In this document: in pieces, positions 1 to 6,110 of the stretch
Layout: every line of letters starts with the position of its first letter
Position numbering within the stretch: the first letter of the stretch is position 1
Origin: an uncultured Eubacteriales bacterium
GTDB lineage: Bacteria > Bacillota > Clostridia > Lachnospirales > Lachnospiraceae
Direction: 5' to 3'
Length of the DNA: 9,319 bases
Assembly: GCA_900545455.1 (NCBI GenBank)
Contig: UQZF01000106.1
Location: 1 to 9,319, forward strand
Translations under genes and position numbers: made by a program
Notes under the pieces: model-generated
Seen by the model: the letters and a program-made list of their open reading frames with translations, nothing else
Database searches by the model: none
What the model was told of the DNA's origin: nothing

Positions 1-111
1 CTCCAGAAGCTTGCCCTCAACTTCCCTATGGCACTCTGCTGGCAGGTGTTCTTCGCCGGACCGGGCGTGAGAAATTTCTTTAAGCTTTTTGAAAAAAAGA
101 GAAATAATTAA
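1..111 (+). CDS. C-terminal fragment of a DUF2798-like small membrane protein
   Basis: Frame 1 is open from the window edge to a TAA at 109-111, giving 36 residues. The stretch contains NFPMALCWQ followed by FFAGPGVR and a basic tail (LFEKKRN). From memory, this hydrophobic pattern with CWQ-x-FFAGP matches the end of DUF2798 proteins, which are short two-helix membrane proteins of unknown function. The start lies outside the window. It is the only plus-strand gene here and converges on the minus-strand operon, separated by the structured gap at 112-612. The family call rests on a short segment; that it is coding is supported by sensible composition up to the stop. Confidence 0.6.
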   Translation, partial: LQKLALNFPMALCWQVFFAGPGVRNFFKLFEKKRNN

Positions 112-126
112 TTCATAATTTTAAAA

Positions 127-229
127 TGCACCTGTATTATTTATATATATGTAACTCCGTTGTACGAAACTAAGATGTTCTAAGTTTCTTCCAAAAGTCG
201 TTCACACATATATAAATAATACAGGTGCA
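127..229. repeat. Imperfect palindromic element, copy A (short form)
   Basis: The outer arms are 127-152 (begins TGCACCTGTATTATT) and 206-229 (ends AATAATACAGGTGCA). They are complementary except for one extra TA pair in the left arm. Inside them, 166-175 (GAAACTAAGA) pairs with 179-188 (TCTAAGTTTC) across a 3-nt loop with one mismatch, so most of the 103 nt can fold as one long hairpin. The core at 158-201 is shared with the larger element at 361-595: CCAAAAGTCGT (191-201) is the exact reverse complement of 390-400, and 158-181 matches the reverse complement of 539-562 at 20 of 24 positions. It could be a MITE-like or REP-like repeat, or a transcribed structured RNA. No clear target-site duplication is visible. 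Confidence 0.8.
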
Positions 230-261
230 AATCTACACTTAAAATAATATTTGAGCATTAT

Positions 262-317
262 AAAAGGCTTGCGAAATTGTCCTCCTGAAACGGGACTATG
301 AATTTCGCAAGCCTTTT
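262..317. terminator. Long hairpin, probable bidirectional terminator
   Basis: The arms AAAAGGCTTGCGAAATT (262-278) and its exact reverse complement (301-317) form 17 perfect base pairs around a 22-nt loop, in which GTCC (279-282) can pair with GGAC (293-296). Each strand reads CCTTTT at the 3' end of its stem. On the plus strand this is followed by GGTTTTA. It lies between two converging genes, downstream of the plus-strand gene ending at 111 and of the minus-strand hydrolase gene ending at 613, so it can serve both. The loop is longer than in a classical terminator and the U tract is partly inside the stem, which leaves some doubt. Confidence 0.7.
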
Positions 318-444
318 GGTTTTAACATTTATTGCACTGTAAACAGTCACAACTTATATTGTGTATAATGTCGTATATTCATGTATTTTACGACTTTTGG
401 TAGAAGCTTAGACAATTCTTATGGCTCTGTCCGCTGCAAAGCCA

Positions 445-466
445 TAGCCGGCATGGACGCCGGCTA
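445..466. other. Internal GC-rich hairpin of palindromic element B
   Basis: TAGCCGGC (445-452) and GCCGGCTA (459-466) form 8 perfect base pairs around the 6-nt loop ATGGAC. It is markedly GC-rich compared with the surrounding AT-rich arms. There is no T-run after it on either strand, so it is not a standard terminator. Confidence 0.7.
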
Positions 467-467
467 A

Positions 468-501
468 GATGCAAAGCATACAAGGATGTATGCCTTGCAT
501 C
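468..501. other. Second internal hairpin of palindromic element B
   Basis: GATGCAAAGCATAC (468-481) and GTATGCCTTGCATC (488-501) pair over 14 positions with a single A/C mismatch, around the loop AAGGAT. It begins one base after the first internal hairpin, so the interior of the element folds as two adjacent stem-loops on top of the long outer stem, giving a branched cruciform-like structure. Confidence 0.75.
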
Positions 502-612
502 GTTGGCGAACACTTTATTTATTTTCATAAGAGCCATTAGAATGTCTTAGCTGCGTACAACGAAGTAAAATATATGAATATACGCCATTATACACTTTAT
601 ATTTATAGATTT

Positions 613-1140
613 TTATATCACCGCCACCTGGCACATCTTCATCGCCTCAAGCGCATTCTTGTGGCTCTGCGGTGTCACTCCCGCGCAGCATTTCTCCACA
701 ACCTTAATCCGGACTTCAGGAAGATTCGCCTTTATGACCATCGCATTCGAGATTACACATATATCGGTGCATAATCCGATAAGCGTCACGCTCTCAAGCC
801 CCGCCATACTTTTAAGGTACTCCGCAAGTTCCACCGAACCGAACGTGAGCTTGTCAAAAATCCTTGTGTCATCATTCTGAAGTTCCTTTAATTCGTCGCA
901 TATTTCCCAGCCACAGGTTCCCTTGATGCAGTGCAAAACAGGAAGATTTTTTCCCTCCTGTGTATCCATGTAATTGTCAAAATGAGTGTCCCTCGTATAC
1001 ACAACCTCGGTGCCGTCACTCATCGACTTCTTTATGTACTCTGCAACATTCCCCACAATCGCCTGTGCCTCTTTCGTGCCAAGCGCGCCGTCGATGAAAT
1101 CATTCTGCATATCAATAACCGCCAATACATTCTTTGCCAT
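613..1140 (-). CDS. Isochorismatase-like cysteine hydrolase (nicotinamidase type)
   Basis: A 175-residue cytoplasmic hydrolase of the isochorismatase superfamily. The triad is visible: Asp10 in VIDMQNDF, Lys97 in FDKLTFGS, and Cys128 in GLCTDICV. Asp51 and His53 (TRDTH) and His70 (LHCIKGT) resemble the metal-binding set of nicotinamidases, so nicotinamide deamidation to nicotinate in NAD salvage is the best guess, but substrate specificity cannot be read from sequence. The open frame continues to a TTG at 1146. The ATG at 1140 is preferred because AAGAGGTG (1148-1155) lies 7 nt upstream of it and only about 1 nt from the TTG. The gene starts 26 nt after the chemoreceptor stop and is the last gene of the operon. 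Length is normal for the family (about 170-210). Confidence 0.88.
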   Translation of the reverse strand: MAKNVLAVIDMQNDFIDGALGTKEAQAIVGNVAEYIKKSMSDGTEVVYTRDTHFDNYMDTQEGKNLPVLHCIKGTCGWEICDELKELQNDDTRIFDKLTFGSVELAEYLKSMAGLESVTLIGLCTDICVISNAMVIKANLPEVRIKVVEKCCAGVTPQSHKNALEAMKMCQVAVI

Positions 1141-1147
1141 GTCCAAT

Positions 1148-1155
1148 CACCTCTT
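1148..1155 (-). promoter_or_regulatory. Ribosome binding site of the cysteine hydrolase
   Basis: AAGAGGTG on the minus strand matches the anti-Shine-Dalgarno sequence at all but one position. Its distance of 7 nt to the ATG at 1140 selects that start over the TTG at 1146. Confidence 0.75.
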
Positions 1156-1166
1156 ATCTTTATGCC

Positions 1167-2189
1167 TTAAAGGAACCTATCCAGCTTATGCGACACCTCA
1201 AGTACCTGATTGAGTTCATTCTTGGTATTGTCCGCATTCTTCAGGTTTTTAACACTAAGCTCTGCCGCCTGTGATGATGCTGCCGTGACTTCCTCAGTTG
1301 CTGCCGAAAGCTGCATGATATTATCAACGATATTGTTGTTGGCATCCGAAAGAGAATTCAGCATATTGTCAATCTCTCCAATGCTCGAAACAAGATTGTT
1401 TACATTTCCGCTCATCGTCTCTATGGTGTTTGTCGCCTTGGCAACCATATCATTCTGCTCACTTGCGGCATCAACCGAACGCTTTACCGTCTCGGATGCA
1501 TTCTCCGCATTGATTGAAAGCTCGTTTAGGATTTCCTCAATATTTTTTGTCTCCTGACGTGTCTTTTCGGCAAGCTGTCTTATCTGCTCAGCAACAACCG
1601 CAAAACCTCTTCCCGCCTCACCTGCACGTGCACTTTCAATAGAAGCATTGAGTGCAAGAAGATTTGTCTGGCTTGATATTGAAAAAATAGTGTCCGTGAT
1701 GCTCTTGACCTCATTTGAACGCTCAATAAGCTGCTTCATGGACTCGGAGACCTCCATGCTTGTGTCATATATCACACCGGAATGTTCCTTTAACATTCCC
1801 ATGAGTTTTCTGCTGTCCTCATTCATCTCACCCGAATGTTTTGCAATCTCTACCATGTCCTCTGAGTGCTTCAATATCTGCTCTATGGAATCCTGAATAT
1901 TCTTTGTCATGGTCGTCTGCGTCTGGATATTCTCTGCGGTATGATATGTACTGTCCGAAATGTCCTTTACCGCACCGTTGACAGTGTCTGTCGACATGTT
2001 GAGTTCTCCGACCAGGCCCATCGCATTTTCCGTGCCGCGTCTCACTTCCTCGGCAACCTCGAGAACCTCGTTCATCACAGCTTTCTGCTTTTCCTGCTCA
2101 CGCATGAGGCTGTGTCTTGTATCATGGTTAAACTTCTTTGCGTGCTTTGTCGTAAAAATAAGCTCAATCATAAGCACACAGATAACCAT
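1167..2189 (-). CDS. Methyl-accepting chemotaxis protein, C-terminal part (split by frameshift)
   Basis: This 340-residue frame holds one hydrophobic segment (residues 1-13), a basic turn, a long coiled coil, and the chemoreceptor signalling hairpin. The hairpin tip runs about residues 162-208, with SSQTNLLALNASIESARAG and GRGFAVVAEQIRQLAE, the region that binds CheA and CheW. No HAMP domain lies between membrane and coiled coil, and the short C-terminus (SHKLDRFL) has no CheR-tethering pentapeptide. The ATG at 2189 has no ribosome binding site and falls within a membrane helix. The frame is open further upstream, with NYVLHAYTGENAVDQLCAT before that Met, and joins the upstream frame at 2245-2251. 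It is therefore the second half of one gene, not an independent protein. With one A removed from the run the full product is 502 residues. If the sequence is right, the gene is a pseudogene or depends on slippage. Confidence 0.85.
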   Translation of the reverse strand: MVICVLMIELIFTTKHAKKFNHDTRHSLMREQEKQKAVMNEVLEVAEEVRRGTENAMGLVGELNMSTDTVNGAVKDISDSTYHTAENIQTQTTMTKNIQDSIEQILKHSEDMVEIAKHSGEMNEDSRKLMGMLKEHSGVIYDTSMEVSESMKQLIERSNEVKSITDTIFSISSQTNLLALNASIESARAGEAGRGFAVVAEQIRQLAEKTRQETKNIEEILNELSINAENASETVKRSVDAASEQNDMVAKATNTIETMSGNVNNLVSSIGEIDNMLNSLSDANNNIVDNIMQLSAATEEVTAASSQAAELSVKNLKNADNTKNELNQVLEVSHKLDRFL

Positions 2190-2205
2190 TGTGGCACAGA
2201 GCTGG

Positions 2206-2676
2206 TCAACGGCATTCTCGCCCGTGTAAGCATGAAGAACATAATTTTTTTAAAACCGTGATAATTATGTTCTCGCCACACATTAACGCTGCCGATACAC
2301 ATGCAAACCTATAATCAAAAAATAGTATACATCCCACAAAAGGAACAATGGATAAAAACCTCACATAATAGTTGCTGAAAGCATATCCCATAAGGAATCC
2401 GACAATGAACAAGCCGCCAAGTGAAATATACTTGTTAGAACCGTTGTACGGTTTTCTCTTGTTGATAAATATCATGACACCTGATATGGCAAGGATCAAA
2501 ATCGTTATCATTCCCGCATATCCCGTTGTTCTGATTCCTCTCAGTGTAGCCACCCAAACAACCGCCAGCACACAGAAATAAAAAATACATGTTCCGCTGA
2601 CCAAAAATGCATTTGCTCTTTTAATCTGTTCCTGCTTGTCCGCATAAATGTACTTTTTTGTTACTTCATTGCTCAT
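2206..2676 (-). CDS. Methyl-accepting chemotaxis protein, N-terminal membrane part (split by frameshift)
   Basis: This frame gives 156 residues. After a charged N-terminus there are about five membrane helices, near residues 23-45, 54-71, 84-101, 105-121 and 124-142. A sixth helix lies in the downstream frame, so the intact receptor has a multi-helix sensor region with little extracellular domain. Such receptors may sense a membrane-associated, intracellular or energetic cue; this is inference. After Lys143 the frame leaves the receptor and ends with 13 unrelated residues (KLCSSCLHGRECR). The start is clear: GGAGG at 2683-2687 is 6 nt upstream of the ATG. That site lies inside the last codons of the MATE gene, whose stop is one base upstream, so translation is probably coupled. 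Confidence 0.82.
   Translation of the reverse strand: MSNEVTKKYIYADKQEQIKRANAFLVSGTCIFYFCVLAVVWVATLRGIRTTGYAGMITILILAISGVMIFINKRKPYNGSNKYISLGGLFIVGFLMGYAFSNYYVRFLSIVPFVGCILFFDYRFACVSAALMCGENIIITVLKKLCSSCLHGRECR
2245..2251 (-). other. Homopolymer frameshift site (A7 on the coding strand) in the chemoreceptor gene
   Basis: On the minus strand the sequence reads GTT TTA AAA AAA TTA TGT in the upstream frame. The downstream receptor frame reads AAT TAT GTT, shifted by +1. Deleting one A from the run of seven gives GTT TTA AAA AAT TAT GTT and a continuous receptor. Another run of seven T in a coding strand here (histidine kinase gene, 7055-7061) leaves its frame intact. Possible causes are a real indel, phase variation, transcriptional slippage, or a sequencing error. 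Confidence 0.85.
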
Positions 2677-2677
2677 A

Positions 2678-4072
2678 TTAAGCCTCCTTTTTCATATCAT
2701 CTGTATCATCATTTCCTATTTTGGAAATAACTTTCTTATTAAGTATCACAAGGAACAACACCGTCACAGCCAGTGACATAATCTCCGCTATCGGGAATGC
2801 CCACCATACATAATCCACGTTCCCGAGCCTTGAAAGCATATAAGCCACAGGAAGAAGCACAATAAGCTGTCGTGCGACTGACACTATCATACTGTATACT
2901 GCCTTTCCGAGTGCCTGGAACGCACTTCCGCAGGCAATACAGAAACCTGCAAATATAAAGCTCAGGCTTATGGTTCTCAGCGCCGGAACACCAATCGCAA
3001 GCATATTGTCCGATGCCTCAAAAAGTCTTAAAAGCGGTCCCGGTATCGTCTGGAAAACGATAAGTCCGACAAACAGCAAGCCCATAATATACGCTATGCT
3101 GTGCTTCATCGTCCTTACAACCCTATCCCTGCTGCCCGCGCCGTAGTTGTACGCGATAATAGGGATTACGCCGTTGTTAAAGCCGAACGCCGGCATGAAT
3201 ACGAAGCTCTGGAGCTTGAAATACACTCCGAACACCGCCGTAGCCGTCGACGAGAACGATATGAGAATGACATTCATTCCGTAATTCATAACCGAACCGA
3301 TTGCCTGCATGACTATCGAAGGAACACCGATTCCGTAAATCATCTTTATGATATGACCGCTCGGTCTGAAGCCGCGCATTTTTATGTTTACTTCGTGGTT
3401 CTTAAAATGATTGATTGTCGCAGCCATGATGCCCGCAACAATCTGTCCGATAACCGTCGCAACCGCTGCTCCCGTGACTCCCATCTTCGGCATTCCCAAA
3501 AGTCCGAATATAAGAATCGGATCAAGTACTATATTAATTACGGCTCCTACACTCTGTGTAATCATTGTGTATATTGTTTTTCCGGTAGCCTGAAGCATCC
3601 TCTCGAACATAAGCTGCGTAAATATACCGAACGAAAAGCAGCACACAACCACCATATAATCTTTACCATACTGAATGATTGACTCAATATCCGTCTGGCT
3701 TCTGTAAAAAGGTTCAACAAGAAACAGTCCTATCAAAAGAAATGCCGCATAGCTTAAAACCACAAGAAACACCGCATTCTCGGCAATCTTGTTGACTCTG
3801 TCGTAATCCTTTTCCCCAAGTGAACGCGCAAGCAGTGCGTTGACACCGACAGCCGTTCCCGCTCCCACCGCAATCATGAGATTCTGTATCGGGAATGCCA
3901 TCGACACAGCCGTCAGCGCATCCTCGCTTATTTTTGCCACAAATATACTGTCCACTATATTGTATAGCGCCTGAACAAGCATCGAAATCATAATTGGAAG
4001 TGACATTGATACGATAAGCTTGTCTATCGGCATAACACCCATCTTATTTTCTTTAACGCTGTTTTCTTTCAT
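2678..4072 (-). CDS. MATE family efflux transporter (second of the pair)
   Basis: A 464-residue membrane transporter of the multidrug and toxic compound extrusion family, which exports cationic or other small compounds in exchange for Na+ or H+. The N-terminal signature is clear (MPIDKLIVSMSLPIMISMLV, then QALYNIVDSIFV), followed by about twelve hydrophobic helices in two homologous halves, a central charged loop near HFKNHEVNIKMRGFRP, and a basic C-terminal tail. Length is typical (440-480). The open frame extends to a TTG at 4093, and ATGs occur at 4075 and 4072. The ATG at 4072 is chosen because GGAGG (4078-4082) lies 5 nt upstream. It begins 30 nt after the stop of the other MATE gene, and its last codons contain the ribosome site of the chemoreceptor gene. 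The substrate is unknown. Confidence 0.93.
   Translation of the reverse strand: MKENSVKENKMGVMPIDKLIVSMSLPIMISMLVQALYNIVDSIFVAKISEDALTAVSMAFPIQNLMIAVGAGTAVGVNALLARSLGEKDYDRVNKIAENAVFLVVLSYAAFLLIGLFLVEPFYRSQTDIESIIQYGKDYMVVVCCFSFGIFTQLMFERMLQATGKTIYTMITQSVGAVINIVLDPILIFGLLGMPKMGVTGAAVATVIGQIVAGIMAATINHFKNHEVNIKMRGFRPSGHIIKMIYGIGVPSIVMQAIGSVMNYGMNVILISFSSTATAVFGVYFKLQSFVFMPAFGFNNGVIPIIAYNYGAGSRDRVVRTMKHSIAYIMGLLFVGLIVFQTIPGPLLRLFEASDNMLAIGVPALRTISLSFIFAGFCIACGSAFQALGKAVYSMIVSVARQLIVLLPVAYMLSRLGNVDYVWWAFPIAEIMSLAVTVLFLVILNKKVISKIGNDDTDDMKKEA
2683..2689 (-). promoter_or_regulatory. Chemoreceptor ribosome binding site nested in the MATE gene end
   Basis: AAGGAGG on the minus strand forms the Lys-Glu-Ala end of the MATE reading frame and sits 6 nt before the ATG at 2676. 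Stop and start are separated by a single base, which points to translational coupling of exporter and receptor. Confidence 0.8.
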
Positions 4073-4077
4073 CATAT

Positions 4078-4084
4078 CCTCCTT
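4078..4084 (-). promoter_or_regulatory. Ribosome binding site of the second MATE gene
   Basis: AAGGAGG on the minus strand. Spacing is 5 nt to the ATG at 4072 but only 2 nt to the adjacent ATG at 4075, so translation most likely starts at the second of the two Met codons. Confidence 0.8.
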
Positions 4085-4102
4085 ACAAATCAAATTTTCT
4101 TG

Positions 4103-5404
4103 TCATGTCGTTTTAGAAACGGCAATACTTTTTTTCAATCCAATAACACTGAGTATCATTGTAACAAGCTCAGCCGCAGGAAACGCCAGCCACACTCCTG
4201 TCATTCCAAACAGTACCGACAAAACAAACGCAAATATAAGTATAGCGACAAAGCCTCGCATTATCGACGCGGTAAACGCCCACCTGACAGCCTCAACCGC
4301 ACTCAGTGCAGCCGTCCCTATAATGTTCACCCCTGCGAACAAAAATCCGAGAAAGTACAGTCTTATACCCTCTCTTGCGTAAGCCGCAAGCTCCATATTT
4401 TTCTCGCTGTTGAATATGGAGGCAATCGGATCTGACCATATATAGATTGCAGCAATTATCAGAACCGCAAGTCCGATGGCTGTCTTTAGTGCAAGCCCCA
4501 CAACATATCTTACATCATGCATTCTGCCCTTGCCATAGCTCTCGCTTATAAGCGGCTGTGATCCCTGTGCTATTCCGTTAAAGAGAGCAACGGCGACAAG
4601 CGATATGTTAGCCACAACACCGTATGCCGCAACACCGACATTTCCGGCAAGGCCGAGAATTATCATATTGAACGCAACCGTTATCACGCCTGAGGAAATC
4701 TCTCCCACGAACGCGGACACACCTACCTGGCATGAATAGATAAGCCTTTTTACCGACGGAACTACAGGTTTGAATGAAATACTGCATTTTGGGGATTTGA
4801 AATGTATGCAGCATATCAGCACACCGACAACCGGCGACAGTGCAGTAGCAAGTGCCGCTCCGCTCATGGACATTCCAAGAGGAAACATGAGCACATAGTC
4901 AAACACCACATTAAAAAGACTGCTGAACAGTGTAGCCGCCATAGCTATTGAAGGATTTCCGTCATTTCTTACAAATGCATTGCATATATGATTACACATA
5001 AAAAACGGTGCAAACATCATAAAAATACGGGTATACTGCTTTCCCGTAGCCACAATGGTCTCATCTCCACCGAGCACACTTATAATCTTATCCGGTATGA
5101 GTGCGCCGGCTGCGATAAATACGGTGCTTATAATCACTGCCCATATTATTGCATGGAAAAAATATCCATCCGCAGACTTATCATCCTTATTGCGTGCAAC
5201 CACAAACCTGATTGCAGAGCCTACGCCTATCATGGCACCAATCGCAAATATCAGATTATACAAAGGAAGCACCAGATTAAGTGCGGTGATTCCGTCCGCA
5301 CCCACTGCTTTTGATATGAAGAAAGTATCCGCAAGAATATAGAATGACATACCAAGCATACCAAGCATATTCTGCGATACATATTTGACAAATCTCTTTA
5401 GCAT
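4103..5404 (-). CDS. MATE family efflux transporter (first of the pair)
   Basis: A 433-residue transporter of the same superfamily as its downstream neighbour but clearly diverged from it. It begins with VKYVSQNMLGMLGMSFY and ILADTFFISKAVGADG, the usual first-helix MATE pattern, and runs through about twelve hydrophobic helices to a basic end (GLKKSIAVSKTT). It is slightly short because the N-terminal tail before helix 1 is minimal. The ATG at 5404 is the first in frame. It has no good Shine-Dalgarno sequence and begins 10 nt after the response regulator stop, so it may depend on coupling. Two unlike MATE pumps in tandem suggest separate substrates or functions rather than a recent duplication. 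The position directly after a two-component system suggests, but does not prove, regulation by it. Confidence 0.92.
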   Translation of the reverse strand: MLKRFVKYVSQNMLGMLGMSFYILADTFFISKAVGADGITALNLVLPLYNLIFAIGAMIGVGSAIRFVVARNKDDKSADGYFFHAIIWAVIISTVFIAAGALIPDKIISVLGGDETIVATGKQYTRIFMMFAPFFMCNHICNAFVRNDGNPSIAMAATLFSSLFNVVFDYVLMFPLGMSMSGAALATALSPVVGVLICCIHFKSPKCSISFKPVVPSVKRLIYSCQVGVSAFVGEISSGVITVAFNMIILGLAGNVGVAAYGVVANISLVAVALFNGIAQGSQPLISESYGKGRMHDVRYVVGLALKTAIGLAVLIIAAIYIWSDPIASIFNSEKNMELAAYAREGIRLYFLGFLFAGVNIIGTAALSAVEAVRWAFTASIMRGFVAILIFAFVLSVLFGMTGVWLAFPAAELVTMILSVIGLKKSIAVSKTT

Positions 5405-5414
5405 TTCTTATTTC

Positions 5415-6110
5415 TCACATTCTGTATCCTACACCAAGCTCGTTGATGATATAATTCTTTTTACCCGGCTTATCCCCGAGCTTTTTTCTTATGTTGGCCA
5501 TGTTGACCTGAAGCTTTTTTATGCTTCCGGTGTCGTTATAACCCCATATTTCATGTATTATAAAATCATAAGTCAGCATTTTCCCGACATGCTCCGACAA
5601 AAGTGCTACAATATTGTACTCTGTCTGCGTAAGGCGCACTTCGCTGCCGTCAACACTCACCGTTCTCGCATCATAATCTATTACGAGTCCTCCGGTTTCA
5701 AATTTTCCGCCCGGATACTTTCCGTCATCCGGTCTGTGTGACGTGACTCTGAGCGCTGTTCTCACTCTCGCGACAAGCTCCTCCGAGCCGAAAGGCTTGG
5801 TCACATAATCATTGGCTCCCATATTTAGGGCCTTTACCTTATCCATCTCGCCATCCCTCGCTGACAGCACGATGATAGGTGTGAGCGATGTCTCCCTCAC
5901 ATACTCGAGAACGCACATACCATCCATATCGGGAAGTCCGAGGTCTAAGATTATGAGGTCAGGTCTGTGCGAATTATACAGAAGCTTGGCATTCTTTCCC
6001 GAATCGGCAGGAACCACCTGGTAACCGCCCGCTTCAAGCAGAGTGCACACAAATTCATTAATATTAGGTTCATCCTCAACTACAAGTATTTTATATCTGT
6101 TGTTCTTCAT
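5415..6110 (-). CDS. OmpR/PhoB-family response regulator (KdpE-like)
   Basis: A 231-residue cytoplasmic DNA-binding regulator. The receiver domain (about 4-120) has the acidic pair Glu12/Asp13 in VVEDEPN, the phosphoacceptor Asp56 in ILDLGLPDMDG, Ser83 in VLSARD, and Lys105 in TKPFG. A winged-helix effector domain (about 133-231) contains LTQTEYNIVALLSEH and ends with the usual VGYRM. The overall pattern is closest to KdpE. The partner kinase lies directly upstream and the two genes overlap by 20 nt. The frame is open to 6170, but GGAGG at 6117-6121 is 6 nt from the ATG at 6110 and abuts the ATG at 6116, so 6110 is preferred. No kdpFABC genes are present; the adjacent MATE pumps are the most obvious candidates for its targets. 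Confidence 0.94.
   Translation of the reverse strand: MKNNRYKILVVEDEPNINEFVCTLLEAGGYQVVPADSGKNAKLLYNSHRPDLIILDLGLPDMDGMCVLEYVRETSLTPIIVLSARDGEMDKVKALNMGANDYVTKPFGSEELVARVRTALRVTSHRPDDGKYPGGKFETGGLVIDYDARTVSVDGSEVRLTQTEYNIVALLSEHVGKMLTYDFIIHEIWGYNDTGSIKKLQVNMANIRKKLGDKPGKKNYIINELGVGYRM

Larger units (their letters stand above)
361..595. repeat. Imperfect palindromic element, copy B (long form)
   Basis: The outer arms 361-391 (begins GTGTATAATG) and 565-595 (ends CATTATACAC) are complementary at 29 of 31 positions. A second complementary block, 405-428 against 530-552, shares AGCT-AGACA-TTCT-ATGGCTCT. The part nearest the outer arms (390-412 and 539-562) matches the core of the short element at 158-201, in inverted orientation. 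Between the inner arms lie about 100 nt found only in this copy, carrying two nested hairpins (445-466 and 468-501). Each outer arm holds a TATAAT reading outward to inward on its own strand, but no good -35 box accompanies it. The element starts 17 nt beyond the stop of the hydrolase gene at 613, so it is probably in that transcript's 3' region. Confidence 0.8.

Noticed and set aside
336..347. Small inverted repeat ACTGTAAACAGT as an operator
   Set aside because: Arms of 5 bp with no promoter or gene start nearby are expected by chance.
364..369. TATAAT as a promoter -10 box
   Set aside because: No -35 box lies at 16-18 nt, the motif is part of the repeat arm (mirrored in the other arm), and no gene starts downstream.
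111..612. CRISPR array or direct repeats in the gene-free gap
   Set aside because: The repeated sequences are inverted palindromes of different lengths, not regularly spaced direct repeats.
2189..2206. Two separate genes: a small membrane protein and a soluble methyl-accepting protein
   Set aside because: The downstream frame has no ribosome binding site and starts inside a membrane helix. The two frames meet at a homopolymer, and one-base correction gives a complete receptor.
3101..3682. Plus-strand 193-residue open frame opposite the MATE gene
   Set aside because: It lies antisense to a well-supported transporter and has Arg/His/Tyr-rich low-quality composition with no family resemblance.
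4608..4814. Minus-strand 68-residue open frame within the MATE gene
   Set aside because: It is a shadow frame inside a clear transporter gene, with Cys/Arg-rich unlikely composition and no ribosome binding site.
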